DNA of 64,000 nt from contig SGPL01000084.1 in NCBI GenBank assembly GCA_004802705.1, positions 1-64,000 on the forward strand, written 5' to 3'. The notes beneath the pieces were generated by a model that did not search any database, was not told the origin of the DNA, and saw only the letters and a list, made by a program, of their open reading frames with translations. The position numbers and the translations under genes are program-made. This document shows, piece by piece, positions 11,461 to 22,387 of this stretch (positions are counted from its first letter, which is position 1; each line of letters opens with the position of its first letter). The DNA is from Bondarzewia mesenterica. Its lineage: Eukaryota > Basidiomycota > Agaricomycetes > Russulales > Bondarzewiaceae.

Positions 11461-11563
11461 GGCAAAACTCTAACTGGTTCGAACAATATTATTGCCCTCG
11501 ACATCACGTTTCGCAAGCATACCATATACTGGTGTCACGCTCTACCAACTGAGCTAAGCGGGA
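11461..11563 (-). pseudogene. tRNA-Thr(AGT)-like relic
   Basis: The minus strand begins TCCCGCT TA GCTCAGTTGG, giving a perfect D-arm (GCTC/GAGC), then TGACA ... TGTCG as an anticodon stem around loop CCAGTA. An intron-like insertion of about 20 bases follows position 37. A TTCGAAC T-loop is present at 11476-11484. Base 33 is C instead of T, the T-stem has mismatches and the 3' strand does not pair with the acceptor. The 5' half is therefore convincing and the 3' half is degenerate. It could be a pseudogene or a tRNA-derived repeat head. Confidence 0.45.
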
Positions 11564-11658
11564 TACGTCAAATTAAATAAATAAATCTATACTAGTTACA
11601 TCTTCTAATTTGCGCATAGAGTACATTGACAACATCTCTTTTTCAATTGACCCCCATC

Positions 11659-12768
11659 ATGTTCTCCCATGCCATCCCGCTATGCACTCTTATTCTCCTG
11701 GCACGACTGGCTCAGAGCGCTGCTACTTCTGATCGTCGACACTCTTGGTCTGATGCATCCGACCTGCACACCCACCGGATTACTCCTTTTGCTAGATTGG
11801 CCAACTCGACCCTCTTCAACGGCTCGACTGTCAAAACAGGTCTCGGTCACAAGAACTCTACCCCTCCCTTTTTGAAAAATCGACCTTATGCTACAAACAC
11901 AAAGGAAACAGAATACCTAGGACGCCGCTCGGCGAGTGAGACGGCTGACCTAGACACAAGACCTACGCCCCAACCTACTGGAGACCCTTCGCCTTCCACT
12001 ACCGTGCATATCAACAACGAGCAGGATTTCTCTCTCCTGCTTCCTAATAACCCCGGCGGTATGTCCTGCGTGCGTCATTGACTGTCTGATCAGATCTCCA
12101 ATTCGATCCTCCATGGGCTCTTTGTGTGTAGAACTCGTGTCGGACGCCGAGTCAGATGGCGTCTCCTTCTGCTCGCCAGGCAGTTCAGACTCACACTGCG
12201 CACAAAAATTTCAGGAAGGTTTCATTCGCGCAGCGGTCATCTCCAGATCTGATGATGACGCATGGATTCAGGCATGTTGCAATTTGCCCTATACCCACGC
12301 TCAACGTAACCGCATCCTTTTTCCAATTCATATCTACTGTAGATCACCGGGTGTCTCGACTCGACAAAGTTTCAACTTGACCCTCAGGACGCAGGCGGTC
12401 AATTTGATGTCCGTTTTCCCAATGGCGCACAGTGCTCCTTTGGGGGGTACGGGGCCAGTTTCATCGAGCTGTATGTATCACTCCGCATCACCCGGTCTTT
12501 GTCTTCCTGATGGACATTGCCCCTTGGTCTTCCCTTGCCACCTCGTACACGATCTGCCTTGTGCGTTTCCATGTCCTGGGATTTTACATACAACGATCGC
12601 ACGCCCCTCGTATGCAGGGTTGAGCCCGCACTAAACCGTTTTTGCCTCCGTTGCTGCCACTCAGCCAACGATCAGATTAACTGCAACTCGCATCGCGATC
12701 GCGACGGGTGCACGAACGCGATTCCGGGCGTGTACGACTTTCCTGAACTTGGTGTCTCCTGCTCGTGA
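11659..12768 (+). CDS. Secreted cysteine-rich protein, four exons
   Basis: Exons 11659-12058, 12132-12271, 12343-12470 and 12618-12768 join in phase to 272 codons plus stop. The N-terminus (MFSHAIPLCTLILLARLAQS) is a signal peptide followed by a low-complexity Ser/Thr/Pro stretch. The C-terminal half has the conserved fungal pattern: DFSLLLPNNPG, CSPG, an ITGCLDSTKFQLDP block, GGQFDVRFPNGAQC, VEPALNRFCLRCC and a final VSCS. This family of extracellular proteins with paired Cys is frequent in Agaricomycetes and has no established activity known to me. Intron 2 has a GC donor (CAG|GCATGT); the other two are GT-AG. No frameshift or internal stop was seen. Confidence 0.8.
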
Positions 12769-13601
12769 TCGGTCGCACTGGGCTTGGCTGACTGCACGCT
12801 GATCACTCTCGGTTCTCTTCCCCACTTCTTGGTCGTCTTCTGATGTTCACGATTCTTTATTACGATATTATTTGTATACATTCTTGTCACCGGTCTTCCT
12901 CTATCGTGCACTTTGTCGCCTGCATGTTGTATGCATGCACTCTTGATGTGTTATCTACACGAGTTCGTGGAGCTCGTCTGTTCGTTCCTCTTTGTGACCC
13001 TAGCGGGTGTAAAGTTAACGTATCCCGAGCGGCTTCTGTCATTCACGCTATGTGAAGGGTCTTCGATTCAACTTGACTCTGGTGCCAAGCATACAATCTC
13101 GTCTTGCATGAACGCGTAACAGCAATGATTGCATAGATAGGAGAAAGCATGCAACATAACAACCGTGGCTATTATACAGTGTGTCGAGAACAGAAGAGCA
13201 ACAGTAGACGATGAGAGAAACAAAATCAGTGAGGTGAGAGGTGCGCGAGGATAAAGCGATAAAGTACAGATGCAAGATAGGATTATGCACAAGAAGTAAT
13301 CGTGTATCGTCCTCATCACGTACGAACGTGAGAAGTGTGAGAAGTCCGCACCTATGACCACAAGAAACCGAATCCATCCAAAGAACCAAGGCTGAGGAGT
13401 TTGCATGAATGAGCGTAGGCAGTTGACGGGACGGAAAGCAGAACAGACCAGAACAAAAACAAGAATCAAAGAGAAACTGAAGAGAATTGGGGATACGGGA
13501 CCAGACGAGGCGAACAAAACCTGGAAAAAACGAGACTGAGACAACGACACCGGCATGCCCGGAGGAACCCAACTGACATCATGCTAGCTTTCTCAGCGAT
13601 G
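12769..13601. other. Intergenic region between convergent genes
   Basis: Open frames here lack splice-supported extension or recognisable motifs. No gene, tRNA or repeat was identified. It separates the 3' ends of the secreted-protein gene and the first DUF6699-like gene. Confidence 0.5.
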
Positions 13602-14903
13602 TCAGGCCTTCCCGAAGACAAGCTTGCCGACAGTTCCACCAGCGGCAGTGCCCTTGTCCATCTCAACGCCAACAAACCGTGTCTTACTTCCTAACCAGTC
13701 CAACCGCCGCACCCCTCCCTCCCAACCTCCACCCATCCTCTGACACCTCTTTTCGTACGCTGCCGCGACCTTCCTCTGCGCCTTGCTTCCATTGCCCAAA
13801 CTCTCCCACTCCCCCGGCGTGACACGCGTCATGAGTGTCGTGTGAACCGCATACAACACGTCCAAGTTCGTCAGGCACGCATTGCTGCGGCTTGGCTTTC
13901 TGGAGCCGGAGCCCAGGTAGAAGCTGGACGATGGGGATGTACCAGAGGGGGATCCAACGGGGCCCACAACGACGAGCCAAGGAAACTTGTGCGAGCGCAG
14001 GACCAGCCTGGTGCTTGCGGGTGTCGGAGGCTCTGTAGCGGGCTGCGCAAGAGTGTGAGCGGGCACGGGAGAGTGGATCGTGCGATCTAAGACGGTGCGA
14101 GCCGACGGTGCGAAGGAGATATCGTATGAAATAGGAGCATGGTGTAGACGCGTGTACGAGAGCAGAGGGTGCATGTGCAAAGTCGTGGGATGAAGAGACG
14201 GGCGAGGGGCGTGTCCGTCTGTGTAAGAGAAGGATCAACGACTATTCCGAAACTTGAAAGGTATGGGACTCACGAGAGGAGGACCCGCTGGCACTTCCAC
14301 TGACACTGCCATTCCATGTGTGATTTTGCTGGACGTGAGGGCGCCGATCACCGTACTGGGCATTGGTACGGGAGCTGGTCGACAGAGGAGTGGAAGGCGG
14401 CATCCCATGGGCATACAGCGACGAGCTCGAGTTGGAGCGAGAACTGGCCGGAGTCGTATATCCGGGAGGAGCAAAAACAGGATAGTGCACTACTTGCAAG
14501 GAATCGTTGAGCGACTATCTTATGATACACATGCGTCGAATGACATACCGTGCTCTTTTGGCTTATAGCTTGCACGCCGATACACCGGGGCAGCAGCTTG
14601 TGCGGACGGAGAAGTTTTGGGACGAGAACTGTCGTGTGAACGCCGCGAGTCGTATGTAGGATAGCGCAGAGGAGAAGGTGTGTTCGTCCGCGAGGCTGAA
14701 TAGCTGTTGGCTCTCTTCACGTCTGGACGAGAAGACGAGGCAGCGGAAGGAGTTGAGCTGGGAATGATGTAGGGCTTCGCATGAACGTTGGCCGTGCTCG
14801 ACGATGACCGAGAACGACTGTGGGATTTGCCACCGCCGCTCTGTCCTTGTGAGGGCGAGCTACCGTAACCAAAGAAGCTGCGAAGGTAAGATGCCATGGT
14901 CAT
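13602..14903 (-). CDS. DUF6699-like protein, copy 1
   Basis: Three minus-strand exons (14549-14903, 14274-14492, 13602-14218) join in phase to 396 residues. The N-terminal half is Ser/Pro/Arg-rich and looks disordered. The domain starts near MHPLLSYTRLHHAPISYDIS and continues through LAQPATEPP, PWLVVVGP, a VLYAVHTTLMTRVTPGEWES helix region and GVRRLDWLGSKTRFVGVE. This matches the fungal DUF6699 pattern (HPLL, YDLSFPP, PATxPP, VDxLGxxxxF). No function is established. A second ATG at 14897 gives a two-residue shorter start. It groups more closely with the copy at 27764-28508 than with the two between. Confidence 0.8.
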
Positions 14904-15070
14904 GAAGTATAGCGAGAAAACGAAGAGGATTTTAGTTTGTGTCGTCGTAAGAGGGGTCGTTAAAGGATATGATACAAAGTTGCAGGGGGTCATGAACAGA
15001 ATCGTTTTTGCAGGTAGAGGGCGAGGAGCCAGCCACCGTGACGTGCATGGACAATGCAAAGGAGGAGCTC

Positions 15071-15077
15071 TTTTATA
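15071..15077 (-). promoter_or_regulatory. TATA box of DUF6699-like copy 1
   Basis: The minus strand reads CTTTATAAAAGAG, about 170 bp upstream of the start codon at 14903, a reasonable distance for a TATA element plus a 5' leader. Confidence 0.4.
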
Positions 15078-15080
15078 AAG

Positions 15081-17934
15081 AGCGGGTGAGGGACAGTGCC
15101 TCGTTACATACCAATATCGGATGGGGTGGCTTCGGTGTTCTAGGCGCGCGAAACTGTCCTGTCGTAAAAAGTAAACGCGAGATCAACCAATGTTGGGCAG
15201 CCATGTTACAGATCGGAAGGCCCAGGAAGGACCCCACTACGAGCTACAGCCGGCAAGTAAGGCATTGTCAGCGTCTTCCATACATCCTAAAAAAGAAGTG
15301 TCCATAACAGCATGCAATGTGCGCTTGATATGCGACAACCAGGAGCGAGATCCAAGACGTTAGCGATTTGTCCGGAAAGGCCGTGCACGCGCGCGAGCGC
15401 GGGCCAGTCAGAACGAGGCCAACTGCGACTTGTGAGGTGTGGTGGAATAGACTGACCACCGTTGGATTGCACGGACGAATGAGGTAACCGTTTGGTGTTC
15501 AGCGACAAATAGAAGTAAAAATGCCTTTTCGCGAAGTTGATGGCTTGCTTCAGAGAGTTCAGCGCCGACGCATGCAGCAGGCGTGTTGGGCGCGTGTCGC
15601 GCCCCTCCGCAGGCCTCGCCGCGCCCCTGCTTACTACCTTGGCTCCCGCCTCCGCGCCCCCATTCCACCGGAATCTACGGTGCCTTTGGGCTACCTGACC
15701 CTCGTCACAGTGCAAAGTGTGCTAAAAAAAATACGATATGCCGTACAGAAGGTGAAAACGTGTTCGCAATCAAACACGCGCTTAGTTCTCCAGGCCCTTC
15801 ATCGCGCGAGCTATCAGAATGTACAGCCTGATCAAATTTTATCGGGCTGAGGTGGGAAAGGCGCGAAGAGCATTTTTAGAATGCAACGGGGCAAAGGTAG
15901 AGGACCGAACACATTGTGAGCATAGTCTAGGCCAAAGCTCCCTTCGCGCCAGGTATTGTGGAGACAGCAACGTCGGCGATCGTCAAAGAAGGAAGCGGTC
16001 CTGCAAGACTTCTTACCCCCATTGGAAGTCAGTACGACATAGACAGGTCTCAGCTGATGTCATTGCGCCCACAGACGACGGTGGAAGAAGTACGAAGCGC
16101 CATGAATGGCTCGATGACTGTTACAGCCAGTCGAGCTCGTACGTGAGAAGGGGTGTTGGCGCGATGATCATTGGGTTGAAATCTTGTTGTGTTTGTCCAG
16201 ACGGTCCAGACCGATGAGTGTAAAAATTGGACACCGTAGCGCGGATCACGTTGAGAACATAACACCTCGAGCGAAATATAGACAATCCTGGCGTCAGATT
16301 ATAGTGTCCAAATCACTGACGGCCTTCTGAGAGATAGAACAGTAGAAGTTTGACTGTGAACAGCAATGCATTGCAGTAGAAAGAGAATGCAAGGCACGGC
16401 GTGTGGTGTCATTAGACCTATGGGTCCACAGCAACACCAGATACGGAAAGCCCACTTCGCCGAGCGGCTCTTTGAATGCTCGGGTAGTCGCCACAAGGAT
16501 CTAAAGGACAATTTTGTTTCCAAAATTAAGACATATTTGACGGTCGAACACCCGAGGACGTCGGCGCTATGAGTATGTATCTGACAGTAATCGTCGAAGT
16601 GGTGTGGAATAGGCCAGAACACGTCATTTGAGATGGGACCCACGCGTGGCTTCCTTGACAAGCACAAGGACGAAGATGCGACGAAGACTCGATGACCGCG
16701 GATTACAGCAAACAGATCACTTAAGGAAAGTGACCAAGGGAAGTGCAAAAGTCCGTAAGGACCACCCACACATAGGCCGCACGAGAATAACACGAGCCAG
16801 TCGGAGATCGTACGACTTCACGAATAGACGGATGCGCCAATCCAATTGCAGCAGCCTTCTCCTTGCAGCCCTACGAGCAAGCTCGGCAGATGTAGGGACT
16901 CACCCTTTGCAGCGATGCTGAGCACTAGTACAACATTCTGTGGTATAGGCGGAGGGCGCTCAGGGTACATGATCTGAGTAAGTTCGTTTCATCGATCTAG
17001 ATCTTTGCGAAGGGGTAGGCCAAGCAACCACATTCCACAAAGATCCAAACCCCAACACTGTGGATCCTGTCTTGGAGTTATGGATCGCCGGGCGGGTTGA
17101 ACTTTCACCGTGTTTTAAATTTCAGGGTCAGTCGCCAAGGGCCAGTCACGAGATGGCATCATGCACATGTGGGCAGGTATCGAATGTTGAGCGATGATAG
17201 ACGAGACAGGCAACAATAGCTAGCAGAAGTTCGAAGATAGACAGTGGAGAACAAAGCGGTAGCAGGAGGCTTTCCTGGCAAGGGGTGGGCATTCCATGCG
17301 CTAGGCTTGGATACGTATGCACTGCCGGCGAACTTCCTAATTTCAACAGCGCGATAGGCCGCATGCAAGTGGCGAAGCGTGATGCGTCGAGAGATATGTC
17401 CATGGTTGGCATGAGGGTATTATATAGAATGAGGAAAGAGAAAGCAACTCTTGTGTGTTGTATACTTCACCGTTGACAGCGATATGATCCGTTGTTGCCG
17501 TGAGGCGGCGCCACAAATTTTCTTAGTCCGGCAAACGCCGTATGGTATTGGACGTTTCTTGGTAGTAAGTATGCGGAATCAAACGGAACCAAACGAGAAA
17601 TAAACGAGAATGTCGCTAGACAAGGCTAGCTCGCGAAAAAAAATTCTCTGGCTCATATGGGACCATTCCAGATAGTTAGATTTCATGCAAATAAATGCAT
17701 AAGTAAACTCTCGTGGACTGCTTCGTAAGACTGTCGTAACGAGGAGATATATGTACTGAATAATGTTACCACCCCTCTGTAAACCAAGAAAGGGAGCGCA
17801 AGGACTGTGTCCGTCTAGAGACCACATTTCGTATTCGTGAAGATTCATCCGTGACCCTCGAAGCAAGAAAGGTAATTCGTCAGCAAAACATCAAGACAGA
17901 GAAGGAAGTCGAGCATCGATGGTTGAAAAAGGTA
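15081..17934. other. Gene-poor spacer of 2.9 kb
   Basis: Both strands were read for splice-joined exons and family motifs and nothing was found that can be supported. Short open frames do not extend through plausible introns. Confidence 0.4.
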
Positions 17935-19328
17935 TCAGTACCGGAAAGGGGACGGAGAGCGGCGGAAAAAGGGGTGCGGGGAGTTTGTATGTCGATGAAG
18001 GGTATGTAAATGTAGTACCCACGTTCCGTCTGCGCCATATACGACTTCTAACCCATGGAACATCGACTTCCCTCCAAAACAATCAACCCGCTTCAGACCA
18101 TAAGACCTCTCGAAACTGTACAACCCATGTGTCCGCCGGCATCTCCGATCCAAACTCTGCAGCATCCGCTCCAGATTCTTAGAATTCAGTTTGAAGATGT
18201 GATCGATCTCTCCCTGTGACAGAGGCATTTGGAAGTATCTCCAAATAGCGCTGAAGACCTCACCGCAGGTCACAGCGTGGTCCTTGACAATCTCGAGCGG
18301 CATCCATCCTCTCCTGATATCTCCTAGGTCCGCAGTACAAATTATCACGATTCGGTTGGACGAGGGATGGACGGCGGGTTTATCGCAGCATTTCGTTAAA
18401 CATTCGGCGATGGGACGATGGTCGACATAAGAGCGACGTTTCAGCATATACCCAGTCTCTGGCTGCTGTGTAAGATCCCATTCTATCTGAGGCGTCTCTG
18501 GTTTCAAAAAATTCGGGGAAAGATAAGGAGCGATGTGGATGACGAGGGTGCGCGTTTGAGGAGGCCAATGGGTATCGGCAGGAAATCGCTGGGGGAGCGC
18601 TAGGGGCGCGGGTGGGGCCGGCATAGGGATCGGTGCTGGGTAAGTTGGTGGGGCCGCAGCTGGAGGGGCTGCAGCTGGAGGAGGAGCCACAGCTGGAGCA
18701 GCTGGAGCAGCTCGGTGTGGTACTGGTGGTAATGGAGGTGTCGCAGGAACGGCAGGAACCACGTTCGGAGTTGTGGTTTGCCAGCCTGGCCATGCTTGAT
18801 TATCGTGGGGACCATACCAGAGATAGTGATTCGTATAAAAACTCGGTGCATGCATCGCGTTACCGTAGCCATACTCTGCAATTGGAGGTGCAGCGAACAA
18901 ACGATTGGCATCGTCCATATTTTGAAAGGCGGGCATTTTTCGGCGATCTGCGAATGTATTCACGGGAGCTGGTGAACTGATGATAAAGTATGCCCGGCGT
19001 TGCTGAGCAGGGCCAGGGTGTGCTACAAAGGCTTGTCCTTTCCCTGAAGCTTCTCATGAGTAACACCGTCTCAGAAACACATGAAATAATCGTATCACAT
19101 ACTAGGATTCCTTAAATCCAAGTTTCGAGATACTTTTTGATTTTCAGGGCGACGATAATGGAGCTCTGGGGAGGTAATGGGAGGTGCAAATAAGATCGGC
19201 GATAGAGGAGTTCCTGGGGTGCGGCGTCCACAGCCAGTTGCCAGAGGATTGCGTGTCCGTCTGTGAAACCTACAACGGATGATCTTATTCCAAAAGCGAC
19301 AGAGATGGAGGTCTCTTTTCTCGTTCAT
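17935..19328 (-). CDS. DUF6699-like protein, copy 2
   Basis: Exon 1 (19103-19328) begins MNEKRDLHLCRFWNK. It joins in phase to exon 2 (17935-19043) across a GTATGT...TTCAG intron, giving 444 residues. A Pro/Ala-rich linker (Ala-Pro runs, about 18600-18730) precedes the domain. Domain motifs are VIHIAPYLSP, IEWDLTQQPETG, IVIICTADLG, VTCGEVFSAIWRYFQMPLS, a RRCRRTHGLYSFER block and LKRVDCFGGKSMFHGLEVVY. It is clearly related to the next copy upstream (IDWDLSQQPET, GLKRVDCLG), indicating local duplication. If the first exon is not used, an ATG at 18936 would give a 333-residue form. Function unknown. Confidence 0.75.
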
Positions 19329-20939
19329 ACCCTCGCGAGCGTCACGAGTTTAGGAAGAGGGTGCCTCTAGGCTGGACGAACACTAAAGGGACTGCCAATT
19401 ATGCACCGACGAGGTCGTAAAGGGAGAAATGGGGATCTTTATATCTAGCCAGGAAAGCGTCTTCTTCTACAGTCTTGTAAGCATCCCGGAACATGCGCAG
19501 AGAGATGCCTACAGAAACGCGCGACATCAAGTGCGAACCGCCTCTATGCTGTAAAGGATATAATTAGAGCACCGAAGACTTGGTTCTTGATTTGTACTAA
19601 AAGGAATAGACATGTGGCCGCTGAGGTGTCGGAAAGATTTTGAGGCCGGACGCACGCCAATCTTTGAGAAAGCATCAGTCGTTATGTAACGCTCAAGAGA
19701 GAGTGAGAGAGTGAGAGACTCGTCGCATCGCATTGGAGTAAACCCGCTATCGATGCGATCTATTACTGGATGTGAACGAGGCACAGGCGCGGCCAAATCC
19801 TATCGATAATAGGCGCGTACGAAGAGTACGAAGCTTCGACTTGATTATCATTTGATTTCATAAGAGCAAAGTTTAGACTCAGGAAGTCTTGGACCATTCA
19901 GAAAATTGTCAAAGGCCGTACAGTTCGCTGTTCGCTCTGTAGATGGGCAACAGCCTATCACGAACGTGTAGCTCACTACTCCCCGTCTGGCAAGTGCTCC
20001 GGTTTCGATTACACCAAATCGAGACTCAAATGGGCGACTTACATGGAGAAGGAATGTGTTTCCGAGTATACAAGCAATCAAATGGATGGCTGCATCACGT
20101 CGGTGCCAACGTCGCCTGCGCGGAGCAGATCACCTCCTTGGGTCGTTCTCTCCGGCCGCATTCTATAGGCTGTATAGTGTAACGCCTCAGAGACAAGCGC
20201 ACATACTAAATGTCGTCGATTCTGATTCCGGGGAAAGCCGGCCCTTTCGTGTGTCTAATGCAGTATCAATACTGCCACATTGCTGGCCTGAACGACTCAA
20301 TGACTCTGAAAGCAGTGAAGAGCCTACATATCAGTCTATGTAGCGAAATGAGCAAACGACAGCCACTGGCTTACCTGCAACCTTAACGGTCGCTCTTGAT
20401 CATCGGATTGGGACACTAAGGTGCAAAATGGTTATGGTTAGGAGTGAATGGGTGTATTACCAGTGCAGCAATAATGCAGTGATACAATTACCCGGAGCAC
20501 ATGAGGCGAGAATATCAGAGGAGAAAGCAGGATTTTGCGGCCGCGGAGTTGCTAGGGCAACAACTACAGGGAGCTACAGGGCTCCAGCTGAGAGCGCCTA
20601 CAGGCACAAATATGTAAATAACTGCAAATATTGTAGTGGACTCAAATTGCGCACGTCCAACTCCTTTTCAAGGCATATAGCAAATTCAATTACACAGTCA
20701 TTTCCTAGATTGTTCGTACAAATACAACAGCTAATATCGGCCTACAGGGTGTACATGGAAACCTGAATATGATGTGAACAAGCAAAACGCGCAGCAATGA
20801 ATAAACGTAAGTACGTCAGGAGTTCGTCAGTATGGGATACAGCCAGGACATTGATCATGACATGATGAGACGTGATTTCGTTGAAAGAGTCGTAGATAAT
20901 TAAAAATAAGTGATCGGATAGCCATTGTGAGCGATTGGT
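19329..20939. other. Intergenic spacer between DUF6699-like copies 2 and 3
   Basis: No supported gene was seen. A short SSR-like stretch (GAGAGAGTGAGAGAGTGAGA) lies near 19694-19713. Confidence 0.4.
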
Positions 20940-22034
20940 TCAACGCTGACTATTGAAACGCAAACGCAGTGTCCATGTCTCGTCTGCGCCGAGAACCACC
21001 GACAAACCTGCAAACTTCGCCTCGACACCGAGACAGTCCACCCGTTTCAGCCCCTGCCGCCTCTCGAATTCCGCCAGCCCAGGCGTGCGCCAACATCTCC
21101 GGTTACAACTATCCCACATTTTCTGCCAGTTATTAGGGTCCAGACTGCAGATGTAGTCGACTTCCGTCGACGGCAGAGGCTCTTGAAGAAAATAGAAGAT
21201 TGCGTGGAACACATCTCCGCAAGTGATGGCACGATTTTTTTCTATGGCGATTGGACGCCAGTCGCGTCCTGTTTCCCCCAAATCATAGTTGCAGATGATC
21301 ACTATCTTGAATGCGGCAGGATGGACAGCAGGCTTCCAAAAATGTTTAGTCAATTCCTCTAAAGTCCCCCGACTCGTGGTGCGTTTTGCCGTCTCCGGTT
21401 GCTGTGAAAGATCCCAATCGATGAGGGACCACGGCGGCTCCCTGGAATGTGACGTGAGCCAAGGAGCGACGTGAATTGGGAGATTGCGCTGTGTCGGTGG
21501 CCACTCCGTATTCGCCCGAAATTGTGATGCTTGCGGCGTCCAGATCGGCGGTGGCCACGTCTGCGGAGTCCATGAAAGGGTACCGGCGGCGGGTACCTGG
21601 ATATTCCAAGATGGACCAGGTGTGATCCACGGAGGAGCAGCATTTGCGGGTTGCGGTGCGGGCGGGAAAGGAGACGCATGAGGTCTCGGAGGGAGGGGAG
21701 GGGGAGGTCTGGGACGGAGAGGAGAGGGACGACGTTGTGGGGGAAGTGGTGGAGGAGCATGAACTATGTTCGGAATGGTAGTTCGCCAGGGCGGTGCTGA
21801 ATGAGGTTGGTAATGAGGCGTGCGACAAACGCACATATTCCCGCAGTTCCCACATCGCCCATAGTTAGAGCTTATCGAAGGCGCAGCAGGATATCGAGGT
21901 GTTTGCACGAAAGTGGTTCCAGGTGAACTCGGAGGTTCTGATGGCAGCACTGGCGGATACACCGACATTCGTCTGACGTTACAATCTGATATGCGCCTGA
22001 AACGACTCAAAAACGACGTCAAGCAGCGAAACAT
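20940..22034 (-). CDS. DUF6699-like protein, copy 3
   Basis: A single long minus-strand exon encodes 364 residues from the ATG at 22034 (MFRCLTSFLSRFRR). An alternative ATG at 21968 (MSVYPPVLPSEPP) resembles a simpler start. A CGNCGNMCVC patch and a long Pro-rich region precede the domain. The domain reads PIHVAPWLTSHS, LIDWDLSQQPET, IVIICNYDLGETG, ITCGDVFHAIFYFLQEPLPS, NRRCWRTPGLAEFERR and LKRVDCLGVEAKFAGLSVVL. It lies about 1.6 kb upstream of copy 2 in the same orientation and shares most domain motifs with it, so the two are probably tandem paralogues. Function unknown. Confidence 0.75.
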   Translation of the reverse strand: MFRCLTSFLSRFRRISDCNVRRMSVYPPVLPSEPPSSPGTTFVQTPRYPAAPSISSNYGRCGNCGNMCVCRTPHYQPHSAPPWRTTIPNIVHAPPPLPPQRRPSPLRPRPPPPLPPRPHASPFPPAPQPANAAPPWITPGPSWNIQVPAAGTLSWTPQTWPPPIWTPQASQFRANTEWPPTQRNLPIHVAPWLTSHSREPPWSLIDWDLSQQPETAKRTTSRGTLEELTKHFWKPAVHPAAFKIVIICNYDLGETGRDWRPIAIEKNRAITCGDVFHAIFYFLQEPLPSTEVDYICSLDPNNWQKMWDSCNRRCWRTPGLAEFERRQGLKRVDCLGVEAKFAGLSVVLGADETWTLRLRFNSQR

Positions 22035-22387
22035 AGTGTGCGTACTAAAACACAGAACGCTTGAGCATACATATTCAGAGCTGAGGAAGTTTGTGATCAC
22101 GTACCCGGACGATGTATTGCGCTTGCTGGGCTGACCTGCAGCTAGATCTTGCTATCGGCTGGATTCTGAGTGCACGGAGCGAGAACTGAAGAGGACACCT
22201 TCTCAAGTAATTGCAGGTCTTTATGCTTTATGAGTCGGGCAATCGTAAGGGACGTCGATCACGTAGACCGTTCGTTGACCTAAATGAAGGGATGAGCTTT
22301 CGAGTATTGGGAGGATGTCCCTTGTATCCTGGTGATCGGCTCCTGAATTAGATATAAGGGCACAACTGCTACCTATCAGATCGGGGA

